NCBI RefSeq assembly: GCF_001700315.1
Contig: NZ_MASJ01000023.1
Location: 124,001-188,000 of the forward strand
Length of the DNA: 64,000 nucleotides
Source of the DNA: Caryophanon tenue
GTDB taxonomy: Bacteria > Bacillota > Bacilli > Bacillales_A > Planococcaceae
Direction of reading: 5' to 3'
Under the pieces are notes generated by a model. That model saw nothing but the letters and a program-made list of their open reading frames with translations. It did no database searches and was not told the DNA's origin. Positions within the stretch are counted from its first letter, which is position 1; every line of letters begins with the position of its first letter. Shown in pieces: positions 26,549-35,368 of this stretch. A program made the translations under genes and the position numbers.

Positions 26549-27040
26549 TTATAACGCACGCTCCATGATGATAAACGAATGCGTCACACCACCGACGACT
26601 GCTTCTTTTTCATTGACCGCGTCAAAACCTAAACGTTGCCAAAACGCATAGGCACGTTCATGCTGTTTTGCCACACCTAAACGTAATGTTGTGATGGGCG
26701 CATGATGCCAACGCTCGCAAAAATCAGCTAAAATACGCTCACCATGCCGTTGCCCGTGCAAACTTGCGTCAATCATCAGTAAGCCAATATAAATCGTATC
26801 AGCACTTGGATAACCGACTAAAAAATCTAAAATGGCAATCGGTTCCTGCTCGTGATACACAATCTCATAATATTTCGCATCATCATCTACCCCATCTGGT
26901 ATCGTATCTCGGTCTTGCTCAATAATATCTTCTGACGGTGCACTTTCTGACATCGCTTCAAAATAAGCATCGTTTGAAATATAAATGGTTAACACATCTA
27001 ATACATCGTCATCTGTTACTTGTTTAAATGAATAATTCAA
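26549..27040 (-). CDS. GNAT family N-acetyltransferase
   Basis: A 163-residue GNAT protein. The acetyl-CoA site lies around IYIGLLMIDASLHGQRHGERILADFC, an H/Q-x-x-G-x-G/A variant, and the C-terminal strand is LRLGVAKQHERAYAFWQRLGFD. No ATG fits; the TTG at 27040 is eight bases after AGGAGGTG and is the likely start. The substrate is unknown. Confidence 0.8.
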   Translation of the reverse strand: MNYSFKQVTDDDVLDVLTIYISNDAYFEAMSESAPSEDIIEQDRDTIPDGVDDDAKYYEIVYHEQEPIAILDFLVGYPSADTIYIGLLMIDASLHGQRHGERILADFCERWHHAPITTLRLGVAKQHERAYAFWQRLGFDAVNEKEAVVGGVTHSFIIMERAL

Positions 27041-27140
27041 CAAAAGCACCTCCTGCTGTACTATACCGCATTTGCACAAGCCATAATCCTACGCTTGTTA
27101 ACAGGTAAGGACAATTTGTAAAGGGCGCATAAACAATTGG

Positions 27141-27171
27141 CGCAAATTTCATTTTAAAATTGAAATTTGCG
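27141..27171. repeat. Inverted repeat upstream of the ATP-grasp gene
   Basis: CGCAAATTTCA (27141-27151) and its exact complement TGAAATTTGCG (27161-27171) flank nine A/T bases. It lies about 90 bases before the next start and could be an operator. Confidence 0.5.
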
Positions 27172-27259
27172 TACACGTGCTGTGATAATTCTTTAACTGC
27201 CCTTTATATTCACAACATAGTCATTTGGTACGATGGAGCTATTAAAGGAGGTTGACGCA

Positions 27260-28285
27260 ATGAAAAAAGTAATTTTCTTTGAAGTACGTGGTGGTTCTGA
27301 TAAAGGTCCCGACGGCTTTCGTCCCGATACACGCCCGATGATTGATGCGCTCCAAAAACGAGGTCAAGCAGCGGAAGTATTATTTTTTGACGAAGCATTC
27401 ATTGATGAAATTTATGCCTATACCGTAGCACATGCTGTTGCGTATGTGTCACGTATTAATCCTGGGAATTTACAAAACGAGGCACTCTATATGGCGATGC
27501 TTGAGAAATTGTCCGAGCAAGGCATTGTTGGCTTATCGCATCCGCGTACAATGAAAACGTATGGCGATAAAGAAGCGCTCGTGACATTACGCCATACGCC
27601 TCTTGTCCCAACCGATACGTTTTTATATACCGATGCAGAAAGCTTCACACATTTCTTACCGACGACACTCGCTGTACAAGACCGGGTTGTGAAAAAAAAT
27701 CGCGGGTCAACAGGTGAAGGTGTTTGGCGCATTCAACTAGAAGATACATCACTGCGTCAACAAACGCTTATCCCACTTCATGCGCGTATTCATTGCACAG
27801 AGGCGAAAGATAATCAAACAACCACAATGACGTTGCAAGCTTTTATTGAGCAGTGTACGGAGCAACTCTATATTCAGGAAGCTTCGTTAATTGATATGCC
27901 GTATTTACCACGTGTTACAGAAGGTGAGTTACGTGTTATTATGCTAAACGACAAACCGCTGCAAATTGTGAAAAAAGAGCCGGCTGTACAAGATGCGTTT
28001 AGCACAACACTATTTTCAGGCGCGCGCTATACGTATCATGAACCAAATGCCTACCCAGCGCTCATTCAGCATTTACTGGATGCACTGCCGACAATGCGCA
28101 CACTGCTTGGCTATACATTGCCATTTTTATGGACGGCTGATTTTATTTTGCATACAACACCACAGCAACAAACAACTTATATTTTAAGTGAGCTAAACTG
28201 TTCATGTGTCGGCTTCACGTCCCATTTGGAGCTTGCACAACCGATTGCTGAAGCGATTATTGAAACAATTTCAGTCCGTGTGTAA
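27260..28285 (+). CDS. ATP-grasp-like protein (Cj0069 family)
   Basis: A 341-residue protein resembling the Cj0069 family of stand-alone ATP-grasp-like proteins. Features are an N-terminal RGGSDKGPDGFRPDTRPM segment, VVKKNRGSTGEGVWRI as the probable ATP-binding lysine/glycine loop, RVTEGELRVIMLNDKP and a C-terminal FILHTTPQQQTTYILSELNCSCVGFTS that carries the acidic/asparagine metal site (ELN). ATP-grasp enzymes ligate carboxylates to amines or thiols. The start at 27260 follows AAAGGAGG. No partner gene is adjacent, so the substrate cannot be guessed. Confidence 0.65.
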   Translation: MKKVIFFEVRGGSDKGPDGFRPDTRPMIDALQKRGQAAEVLFFDEAFIDEIYAYTVAHAVAYVSRINPGNLQNEALYMAMLEKLSEQGIVGLSHPRTMKTYGDKEALVTLRHTPLVPTDTFLYTDAESFTHFLPTTLAVQDRVVKKNRGSTGEGVWRIQLEDTSLRQQTLIPLHARIHCTEAKDNQTTTMTLQAFIEQCTEQLYIQEASLIDMPYLPRVTEGELRVIMLNDKPLQIVKKEPAVQDAFSTTLFSGARYTYHEPNAYPALIQHLLDALPTMRTLLGYTLPFLWTADFILHTTPQQQTTYILSELNCSCVGFTSHLELAQPIAEAIIETISVRV

Positions 28286-28359
28286 TTTTATTTGTATTCA
28301 TGAAACATTGCCCATACAATAGAAGAAACGAATGACAACAAAGGTAGGCGTAATATTGT

Positions 28360-28722
28360 ATGGAAACATTTGAGTTTGATAGTAATGGTGGCTATATTGC
28401 CACATTAACCGATGAAGAACTAATCATCGAATGTAAAGGCATTAAAGGCTTTTTATTCTTTTATCGCGTGAAGCCACGTACGACACATATTCCGCTCGCA
28501 CAAATTGTCGCAATTGATGTAAAATCTGCTGGTATACGTCAAGGTTATGGTCGCTTCATCACACCTGAATTAGAAGAATATCCAAGCAGTAGTTATATGG
28601 CGATGCATGATACAAATTCCATCATTACTGACAATGATGAAGAAGATGAGCTATTACACATCTTAATTAAAAAAATCACAAAAAAGCATAAGCACATCCC
28701 TGTAAATACGAAAAAATCATAA
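28360..28722 (+). CDS. Hypothetical protein, PH-like/DUF4429-type
   Basis: A 120-residue soluble protein. The pattern of short beta strands with LTDEELIIECKGIKG, THIPLAQIVAIDVKSAG and GYGRFIT resembles small bacterial PH-like (DUF4429/SHOCT-associated) domains, but the match is weak. The C-terminus is Lys/His-rich. It has a GTAGGCG-type weak ribosome binding site and is closed by a terminator. Confidence 0.5.
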   Translation: METFEFDSNGGYIATLTDEELIIECKGIKGFLFFYRVKPRTTHIPLAQIVAIDVKSAGIRQGYGRFITPELEEYPSSSYMAMHDTNSIITDNDEEDELLHILIKKITKKHKHIPVNTKKS

Positions 28723-28724
28723 GA

Positions 28725-28767
28725 TAAAAAAGGACGAGGACACAACTTCCTCGTTCTTTTTTGTATA
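28725..28767 (+). terminator. Terminator after the PH-like gene
   Basis: AAAAGGACGAGG pairs with CCTCGTTCTTTT (one wobble), followed by T. Confidence 0.75.
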
Positions 28768-28792
28768 CTAGAAGGAAAGGGGGCTTTTTTAG

Positions 28793-29563
28793 ATGATCGA
28801 TGAATTAGGAAGAACTGTCCATATGCAAACACCTGCTCGACGCATTATTTCACTATGCCCAGCCATTACGGAAACATTATTTGCCTTATCGTTAGAAGAC
28901 AATATTGTTGGGCGCACACGCTATTGTATTTTCCCAGCACAAACGGCGACTGTACGAACAGTTGGTGGCACAAAAGATATTGATCTTGATGCTATTCATG
29001 CGCTCCAACCAGACTTGATTATTTGTGAAAAGGAAGAAAATACAAAAGACATCGTAGAAACACTTGCGGCATACTATCCTGTCTATGTTGCACAAGTACA
29101 AACCATTCCCGAAGCACTAACAATGATTGAAAAAATGGGTGCGCTCACACATCGCACCGAGCAAGCGACGGCACTTCAAGAAAACATTACACGCGCCTTT
29201 GCGCAATTGCCACAACAGCACGGGCGCGCAGCTTATATGATGTGGCGAAAACCATATATGGTTGTTGGTGATACAACATATATTCATAACGTCCTCACAC
29301 GTATTGGTTTTCATAATCCATTTGCCTCGTTCGATGGGCGCTACCCTGCTGTGACGATTGAACAACTACAGCACGCACAGCTCGATTATTTATTTCTATC
29401 CTCTGAGCCATTCCCGTTTCGTGATAAACATATTCAAGAATTACAAGCACATTTACCACACACCGACATTCGCTTAATTGATGGCGAAATGTTTTGGTAC
29501 GGTGCGAAAATGGTCGAAGCGGCTGCGTATTTACGACAGTTTTTTGCGAAAGCATCAGAATAA
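28793..29563 (+). CDS. BtuF-like metal/cobalamin-binding protein without signal peptide
   Basis: A 256-residue protein of the helical-backbone periplasmic-binding fold: RIISLCPAITETLFALSLEDNIVGRTRYC is the N-lobe start typical of BtuF, followed by the PDLIICEKEEN strand, a long linking helix and the C-lobe. It begins directly with the domain: there is no signal peptide or lipobox and no transporter nearby, so it would stay in the cytoplasm. AAGGAAAGGGGG precedes the start. Homologues of this leaderless type are annotated as cobalamin-binding or ABC substrate-binding proteins; the ligand is unknown. Confidence 0.75.
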   Translation: MIDELGRTVHMQTPARRIISLCPAITETLFALSLEDNIVGRTRYCIFPAQTATVRTVGGTKDIDLDAIHALQPDLIICEKEENTKDIVETLAAYYPVYVAQVQTIPEALTMIEKMGALTHRTEQATALQENITRAFAQLPQQHGRAAYMMWRKPYMVVGDTTYIHNVLTRIGFHNPFASFDGRYPAVTIEQLQHAQLDYLFLSSEPFPFRDKHIQELQAHLPHTDIRLIDGEMFWYGAKMVEAAAYLRQFFAKASE

Positions 29564-29607
29564 AAAAGCATACTGCCCACGACTTTTGTCGGGCAGTATG
29601 CTTTTTT
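29562..29607. terminator. Bidirectional terminator between BtuF-like gene and katE
   Basis: AAAAAAGCATACTGCCC pairs perfectly with GGGCAGTATGCTTTTTT. Confidence 0.9.
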
Positions 29608-29616
29608 TATTCGTAC

Positions 29617-31608
29617 TTAACCAATCGCAAATGTGCGGTCAAAATGACGCCCCTCTGCTAATAGCTCAATAAATGTCTGTACACCTTGCCCAACACCTGG
29701 TTCATTGACATATTGTGCATCAATCAACGGTGCTTCGTGATAACCAATTGCCTTATAGTGATTGTACGTATCATCCACAAATGTTTGCAATTTACGACTC
29801 GTTACCGGGCAATCAAAGGTCGCATCTACATATAAGCCGTCATATAATACCGGATGTGCAGTATCAAATGTTTGTTTGATTTCAAAATCACGGATGAAGC
29901 CTTGCTTACTACTAATAAACTCGACGGTCATATGTTGTTCATCAAAGGCACTTGCTAGTTCTTCAATTGCGCTCTTATCATTGACAACAACCGCTACTTT
30001 TTTAGTCGCTGTTCCTTTTGCAGGACGTTGCTCCATACTAACAGCTGGCGACGGCGTCTTCACATCTGGTGGTTCGATGCCTTCTTGTGGTGGCTCTACG
30101 CCGATATTTTGTGCAACCGTTGTGGCTAAATCGCGGCACACATTGGCAAACATATCGACAATTTGCTGGCGAATCGCCAATGTTTCGACTTTCCCAAGTT
30201 CAAAACTCATCGCTTTCACAATATGTTCGCGCTCTACATCTGTTAAGCTAATCCAAAACATACGCGCTTGTGTAAAATGGTCATTAAACGATTCACTACG
30301 GGCGCGAATTTTATGACCGTCCACCTTTTCTTCATAATGACGATAGCCACCATCTTCTTCCGGTACTTCGTGTGGTGTGTTATTTTGCATGCCATTTTTA
30401 TGATAGCTCACACGTCCTACATTAATCGTTTGACGTCCGTAACCGTCTCGCTGATTATTGAAGAACGGACAAACTGAACGGTTAATCGGCAACTCGTGGA
30501 AGTTTGGCCCACCTAATCGAATAAGCTGTGTATCAGTATATGAAAATAGGCGACCTTGTAATAGTGGGTCATTTGTAAAATCAATACCTGGTACAACATG
30601 CCCTGGGTGGAACGCCACTTGCTCTGTTTCCGCAAAGAAATTATCAACATTACGATTTAACGTCATTTTGCCAAGCTTATGCAGTGGCACTTGCTCTTCT
30701 GGCCAAATTTTGGTTGGGTCTAAAAGATCAAAGTCAAAATCATGCTCTTGTTCAGGCTTTAATAATTGCACACATAGTTCGTACTCTGGGTAATTGCCCG
30801 CTTCGATATTGTCATATAAATCACGGCGATGGAAATCTGGGTCTTTCCCCGCAATCTTCTGCGCCTCGTCCCATACAAGCGACGCCATACCAAGTACTGG
30901 CTTCCAGTGGAATTTCACAAAATGTGCTTCCCCTTGTGCATTCACGAAGCGGAATGTATTCACACCAAACCCTTCCATCGTACGATAACTACGTGGAATC
31001 GCACGGTCAGATAAATGCCACATAATCATATGGGCTGATTCTTGGTTATGTGCGATAAAATCCCAAAATGTATCATGAGCACTTTGCGCTTGTGGAATTT
31101 CATTATGTGGCTCAGGTTTTACTGCATGAATGACATCGGGGAATTTAATCGCATCTTGAATGAAGAAAACAGGAATATTATTTCCAACTAAATCATAAAT
31201 ACCTTCATCCGTATAAAACTTTGTCGCAAAGCCGCGTACATCTCGTACTGTATCCGCTGACCCACGTGAGCCTGCGACCGTCGAGAATCGTACAAATACC
31301 GGCGTTCGCTTTCCAGCTTCACTTAAAAAGTCCGCCTTTGTAATCGCACTATGGTTGTCATAGCTTTCAAAAATACCATGTGCTGCCGTTCCTCTTGCAT
31401 GTACGACGCGCTCTGGAATACGCTCATGGTCAAAATGCGTCATCTTTTCGCGAAAATGAAAATCTTCTATTAATGTCGGGCCACGTAACCCAGCCGTTAA
31501 CGAATGTTCATCATCCGTGATTTTTAGCCCTTGATTTGTTGTCATCGGTTGTTCATTGTCGTTTACTTTGTATTGCTTTAGCTGTTGTAGTTTTTTATTT
31601 TCTTCCAT
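29617..31608 (-). CDS. katE: Large-subunit catalase KatE (HPII type)
   Basis: A 663-residue clade 2 haem catalase. The catalytic His is in [17 protein letters not shown], the Asn in [10 protein letters not shown]-preceding [11 protein letters not shown], and the haem-ligand Tyr in [14 protein letters not shown]. After residue ~500 follows a flavodoxin/DJ-1-like C-terminal domain ([19 protein letters not shown]), typical of large catalases. The ATG at 31608 follows GAGGAGG. In B. subtilis katE is a SigB general stress gene; a SigB-like promoter is present here too. Confidence 0.95.
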   Translation of the reverse strand: MEENKKLQQLKQYKVNDNEQPMTTNQGLKITDDEHSLTAGLRGPTLIEDFHFREKMTHFDHERIPERVVHARGTAAHGIFESYDNHSAITKADFLSEAGKRTPVFVRFSTVAGSRGSADTVRDVRGFATKFYTDEGIYDLVGNNIPVFFIQDAIKFPDVIHAVKPEPHNEIPQAQSAHDTFWDFIAHNQESAHMIMWHLSDRAIPRSYRTMEGFGVNTFRFVNAQGEAHFVKFHWKPVLGMASLVWDEAQKIAGKDPDFHRRDLYDNIEAGNYPEYELCVQLLKPEQEHDFDFDLLDPTKIWPEEQVPLHKLGKMTLNRNVDNFFAETEQVAFHPGHVVPGIDFTNDPLLQGRLFSYTDTQLIRLGGPNFHELPINRSVCPFFNNQRDGYGRQTINVGRVSYHKNGMQNNTPHEVPEEDGGYRHYEEKVDGHKIRARSESFNDHFTQARMFWISLTDVEREHIVKAMSFELGKVETLAIRQQIVDMFANVCRDLATTVAQNIGVEPPQEGIEPPDVKTPSPAVSMEQRPAKGTATKKVAVVVNDKSAIEELASAFDEQHMTVEFISSKQGFIRDFEIKQTFDTAHPVLYDGLYVDATFDCPVTSRKLQTFVDDTYNHYKAIGYHEAPLIDAQYVNEPGVGQGVQTFIELLAEGRHFDRTFAIG

Positions 31609-31686
31609 CAGAAAGCCTCCTCGGTAGTATTCAATGAATCGTATAACTCTACAAATTTTCACTTATATTTAGAGCTGTCTTTACTA

Positions 31687-31710
31687 TTACCCATGCCATC
31701 ATAAAGAAAC
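31687..31710 (-). promoter_or_regulatory. SigB-type promoter of katE
   Basis: On the minus strand GTTTCT (31710-31705), 12 bases, then GGGTAA (31692-31687), close to the SigB consensus GTTTAA-N12-14-GGGTAT and about 80 bases before the start. Confidence 0.65.
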
Positions 31711-31932
31711 CAAATTCGGCAAAAAACACGTCAATACGCTTAGCTGTTTATAAAATTTATCCAGTTGCCTAGTAGCATTCTTTCCATTTCTTACACACAT
31801 GCACACTTGTCGCCAACCTTTTATCCTAAAGCGTATTCTTTTTCTTCTATACAATGTGGCAAAAGTAGGAACATTAATATTTGTTCCATCTATGGTATGC
31901 TTTTATACAATAGGGAAACTGGAGGAGAGAAC

Positions 31933-32274
31933 ATGAATATCGATACAGACGCACTTATTATTTTCTGCATCCTTTGGGGAACACCGCTTATAACCATGCT
32001 CGTGACGTATTTAAAAATGAGCCCACAACATAAACGTGAGGCGCGCCGTGATTTTTGTTCGGCCCATTTTCTCTGCACAATTGGTGCAATTGCCGGCGGT
32101 GTTTTTACCGCCTCGCTTGGCCATTTACTGCATGTCCTGTGGTTAACGTATAGCGGTATTGCACTGCTTTCACTCGGTGCAATCGGTACAATTATCACGA
32201 CTTGGAAAGACAGTAAAACTAAAAGTCTCATCGTACCACTGTTTCTTGTTGTGTATGTATGGTGGGTTTTATAA
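31933..32274 (+). CDS. Small hypothetical membrane protein
   Basis: A 113-residue protein with four hydrophobic stretches and a charged cytoplasmic loop (KMSPQHKREARRDF). The start at 31933 has GGAGGAGAG before it; the longer frame lacks this. No family was recognised. It ends in a strong terminator shared with lpdA. Confidence 0.6.
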   Translation: MNIDTDALIIFCILWGTPLITMLVTYLKMSPQHKREARRDFCSAHFLCTIGAIAGGVFTASLGHLLHVLWLTYSGIALLSLGAIGTIITTWKDSKTKSLIVPLFLVVYVWWVL

Positions 32275-32275
32275 A

Positions 32276-32320
32276 AAAAGGTTGTGCAAAACATGAGCGT
32301 CATGTTTTGCACAACCTTTT
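32276..32320. terminator. Perfect 21-bp bidirectional terminator
   Basis: AAAAGGTTGTGCAAAACATG with a further A, loop GCG, then its exact complement to 32320. It overlaps the lpdA stop codon. Confidence 0.9.
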
Positions 32321-33653
32321 ATTGATGAATCGCTTTTTGGAACACAGCACGTGCTGCATCGCCAATATGTTCACTCACAGTTGGATGCGGGAAAATCATA
32401 CGTGCTAAATCTTTTACCGAACCACCTGACACTTTTGCGGCAAGCATCGCATTAATCATTTCCGTCGCGCCGTCCCCAACAACACATGCGCCGTAAATAT
32501 CGCCTTCTGGACTCGCGACAAACTTCATAAAGCCTTTTGTGTTCCCTTCAAGTAACGCCTTCGCATTCGTCGGTAAGTACATTTTTGTTACGATGGCATC
32601 AGCTGGTGCTTCATGCTCGAGCATACCGAATGTCGCAATTTCTGGATGTGTATACACACAACGCGGTACTTCCTGCTGGTTTAAGCTCGGCAAGTTTTTG
32701 CCTAAAATCGTATCAATGACATGAATCCCCTCGGCAGAAGCGGTATGCGCTAATTGGAAACCACCCACTAAATCACCAATCGCATAAATACGCGGAATGC
32801 TCGTTTCATAATGAACGTTCGTTTGAATGAGGCGACCATCCATTTGTAAATCAAGTGCTTCTGCAATCGCTGTGTTTGGACGACGACCTGTCGCAAACAA
32901 TAAATGCTCATATTCAAAAATACCGATTGATGTATGAATTTCATTGCCAACAAACTGCTCAAACGCAAAGTTTGTCACAAGCTTAATGCCAAGCTTTGCC
33001 ATACGCTCTTTAATGAGTGGTCGCGCATCTGGCTCTTCCGTCTGTAAAATATCTGCACTATAATTTAAAATCGTAACGTCTGTTCCCATTGGCGCTAATG
33101 CAAATGCCATTTCAACAGCAATTACACCACCACCGATAATTGTTAGTTGTTTTGGCAATTCCTTTAACGCAAAAAATGTATCGGTCGTATAATAATTCGC
33201 GGTCTCTAACCCTTTAAACGGCGGCACAAACGGATGGCTACCTGTTGCTAAAATAACATGCTCCGCTGTAAACTCTTGTTCATTCACAACGACTTTTCGC
33301 GCAGCGGTTACGGACGCTTCACCGCGGAAAAATGTAATATTTGCCGCTTCAATATAGCCTTCAATATTCGCTAATAACTCATCGACCACTTCATCTTTAC
33401 GACGCATTAGCTTCGCAAAATCAATATCAATCGTCGGCACGGTCACACCCCAATTTGTACCGCGGCGAATTTCTTGTACAAGCTTACTATGCTCCAACAT
33501 AATTTTTGATGGAATACAGCCCGTGTTATAACAAGCACCTCCTACTTTATCACGTTCTACTAATGCGACGCGTAATCCACTTTTCGCTGCATGAATCGCC
33601 GCTACATAACCACCTGGACCTGCACCAATAATTGCTACATCATAGTTTTCCAT
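32319..33653 (-). CDS. lpdA: Dihydrolipoyl dehydrogenase
   Basis: A 444-residue flavoprotein disulfide reductase. FAD motif GAGPGGY at residues 11-17, redox disulfide C41-x4-C46 in GGACYNTGCIPSK, NAD motif IIGGGVIAVEMA and the C-terminal His-Glu dyad HPTVSEH. It is slightly shorter than usual E3 proteins (about 460-475). No E1 or E2 gene of a 2-oxoacid complex is adjacent, so it may be a spare copy or serve another disulfide. The start follows AGAGAGGTGAGAG. Confidence 0.9.
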   Translation of the reverse strand: MENYDVAIIGAGPGGYVAAIHAAKSGLRVALVERDKVGGACYNTGCIPSKIMLEHSKLVQEIRRGTNWGVTVPTIDIDFAKLMRRKDEVVDELLANIEGYIEAANITFFRGEASVTAARKVVVNEQEFTAEHVILATGSHPFVPPFKGLETANYYTTDTFFALKELPKQLTIIGGGVIAVEMAFALAPMGTDVTILNYSADILQTEEPDARPLIKERMAKLGIKLVTNFAFEQFVGNEIHTSIGIFEYEHLLFATGRRPNTAIAEALDLQMDGRLIQTNVHYETSIPRIYAIGDLVGGFQLAHTASAEGIHVIDTILGKNLPSLNQQEVPRCVYTHPEIATFGMLEHEAPADAIVTKMYLPTNAKALLEGNTKGFMKFVASPEGDIYGACVVGDGATEMINAMLAAKVSGGSVKDLARMIFPHPTVSEHIGDAARAVFQKAIHQ

Positions 33654-33758
33654 ATTCTCTCACCTCTCTTTAACGATAGCATTCACGTTTCCTGAATGCA
33701 AAGATTGCCACAGTATCTTCACAATTTTTACGCAATTTATAAAACATTGAAGTTAATT

Positions 33759-33862
33759 TTGACATTAATGTTGAGATTAAAAAGCACCAGGTTAAGACAG
33801 AAGTGTTTCTATTCTTAACGAAAGACCCAAAACACTCACATTGACGTCAACATTAATGTCAA
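33759..33862. repeat. Partition-site-like repeats, copies 2 and 3
   Basis: TTGACATTAATGTTGA at 33759 and the full 22-bp unit at 33841-33862, matching sites at 5218, 40278, 40490, 40631, 40894, 41914-41966, 46348 and 46442. Confidence 0.7.
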
Positions 33863-33893
33863 ATATAATGAAGAAGATAGTTTTAACATTGCA

Positions 33894-33922
33894 TTGTATG
33901 TTGATGTTCCTTTCGTTATAAT
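33894..33922 (+). promoter_or_regulatory. Promoter of parA
   Basis: TTGTAT (33894-33899), 17 bases, TATAAT (33917-33922). It lies just downstream of the repeats, so a repeat-binding protein could repress it. Confidence 0.65.
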
Positions 33923-33975
33923 AAAGCTATTATGTCATTTAGCATTATTGCTAAACAAGCAAAGGAGCGAATACG

Positions 33976-34863
33976 ATGGCTACATTAAAAAAAGGGACAC
34001 TTGTACAAAATAATGCTGGTGTCACTTGTCGAACAATTGCCTTCACGATTGCAAAAGGCGGTCAATTAAAATCGACATCTGCAGTAAATATTGCAGCAGC
34101 AATTTTAAAAGATGCTTCTATTGATGAAGCGAAAATTTGTATTTTAGATATTGATGCACAGGCTAATGTGTTCACATCATTTGGACTTGATGCCGATATG
34201 CTACCAGAATATGAAGATTTAAGTGCAGCGATGCTTGGCTATACAGCACAAGATGGCTCAAATGTGACGGGTATGGCAGCGATTGAAAATACAATTCATG
34301 AACTATATGCAGAAAGTGACAAAAAGTACATACACTGCTTAACAGCGAATGAACGCTGTGATTTACTTGAAATGACTATTTTAACGAACTTAGAAATTTA
34401 TCCAGACCCAACAACACTACTACGCGATGTTTGTCGTGAGCTTGCGAACTATTACACACATATTATTATTGATACACCACCTGCTTATTCACTGCTCGTA
34501 TCGAACGTATTAATGATTGATAATGTTGAAGTGTATGTACCATATGAGCCAGAAACATATGCCCTACGTTCTGTGGGCAAAACGATTCGCGCATTTGATT
34601 CATTCGCAACACGTAACCCAAGTGCAACATTTGGTGGCGTGTTTGCAACGAAAGTGAAAACACAAACGAATATTCACGCATCGATTATTGGCACAGCACG
34701 TACATTTGTCCAAGCAAGTAAAAAGCCGTACTTAAAATCGTTTATTCCAAACACGATTAAAATTGCAAATAGTGTGTACTACGAAGCATTACCACCACTA
34801 TTAAGCACTAAAAAGTCTGACCAAGTACGTGAATATTTTGATTTATGGGAGGAGATGAAATAA
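33976..34863 (+). CDS. parA: ParA-like partition ATPase with altered Walker A
   Basis: A 295-residue ParA/MinD-type ATPase. The deviant Walker A reads KGGQLKSTSAVNIA (residues 27-40): the signature lysine K27, K32 and S33 remain but the usual glycine before K32 is leucine. Walker A' is ILDIDAQANVF (about 56-66) and Walker B HIIIDTPPAYS (about 159). It would pattern on the nucleoid and move plasmid DNA bound by its partner. AAAGGAGCG precedes the start. The stop overlaps the start of the RHH gene (TAATG). Confidence 0.85.
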   Translation: MATLKKGTLVQNNAGVTCRTIAFTIAKGGQLKSTSAVNIAAAILKDASIDEAKICILDIDAQANVFTSFGLDADMLPEYEDLSAAMLGYTAQDGSNVTGMAAIENTIHELYAESDKKYIHCLTANERCDLLEMTILTNLEIYPDPTTLLRDVCRELANYYTHIIIDTPPAYSLLVSNVLMIDNVEVYVPYEPETYALRSVGKTIRAFDSFATRNPSATFGGVFATKVKTQTNIHASIIGTARTFVQASKKPYLKSFIPNTIKIANSVYYEALPPLLSTKKSDQVREYFDLWEEMK

Positions 34864-35189
34864 TGGCACGTGAACCAAAAAACACTGCTTTACCACGCAG
34901 CACAAGTATTGATGCACTATTAGGACAAGCGCAACCACAAGAAATTGAAGTTAAAACTAACATTGCAGTCAATGATGAAGTCGAAAATAATATCGAAATC
35001 GGTGGCAAGGAAGCAAACCCACTTGCAGCGTTAAAGGCCGAAATGCAACAAGCAAAGAAAAAAGAAGCGAACAAACAAGTTACCGTTTACTTAACACCTG
35101 AAAACTTCGCCCGCTTCAATGCATTAAAAGAAAAAGGGCAAAAATCAGAGCTGATTAATAAGCTGCTTGATATGTACTTTAGCGAATAA
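34863..35189 (+). CDS. Ribbon-helix-helix centromere-binding protein (ParG/omega-like)
   Basis: A 108-residue protein. Residues 71-108 (KQVTVYLTPENFARFNALKE and onward to the end) form a ribbon-helix-helix fold: a basic beta strand and two helices. The first ~70 residues are flexible and charged, with PRSTSIDALLG near the N-terminus, the usual ATPase-stimulating tail of ParG-like proteins. The start overlaps the parA stop and has GGAGGAG upstream. It would bind the AT-rich repeats and repress the operon. Confidence 0.8.
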   Translation: MAREPKNTALPRSTSIDALLGQAQPQEIEVKTNIAVNDEVENNIEIGGKEANPLAALKAEMQQAKKKEANKQVTVYLTPENFARFNALKEKGQKSELINKLLDMYFSE

Positions 35190-35200
35190 ATCAATTTACA

Positions 35201-35245
35201 AAAATCCCCCTCCAGCGAAAGACTTTGTGGCGGGGGATTTTGTTT
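35201..35245 (+). terminator. Terminator of the par operon
   Basis: AAAATCCCCC (35201-35210) pairs with GGGGGATTTT (35232-35241), then TGTTTT. Confidence 0.75.
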
Positions 35246-35327
35246 TCACAAGGATTACTCTGTTCATTTTATGCCATTCACAATTATTCGTAACGTTGTA
35301 TATTAGGCTCTACAGTTTAAACTATAC

Positions 35328-35363
35328 AAAAAACACCGCACGAAGTTGCCTTCATGCGGTGCT
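35328..35363 (-). terminator. Terminator of the MMPL transporter gene
   Basis: On the minus strand AGCACCGCATGAAG pairs with CTTCGTGCGGTGTT with wobbles, followed by T. Confidence 0.75.
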
Positions 35364-35368
35364 ACTGT

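Larger units (their letters stand above)
33654..33975. other. Candidate centromere (parC) upstream of parA
   Basis: No gene. It carries two 22-bp partition-like repeats (33759-33780 and 33841-33862, the second beginning TTGACGTCAA and ending ATTAATGTCAA) plus degenerate half-sites at 33747. The parA promoter follows. In type Ib partition systems the centromere lies just here, upstream of parA. Confidence 0.6.

Noticed and set aside
29762-30316. 184-codon open frame on the plus strand opposite katE
   Set aside because: It is the complement of a clearly conserved catalase; it has no ribosome binding site and its protein is low-complexity Ser/Thr/Val.
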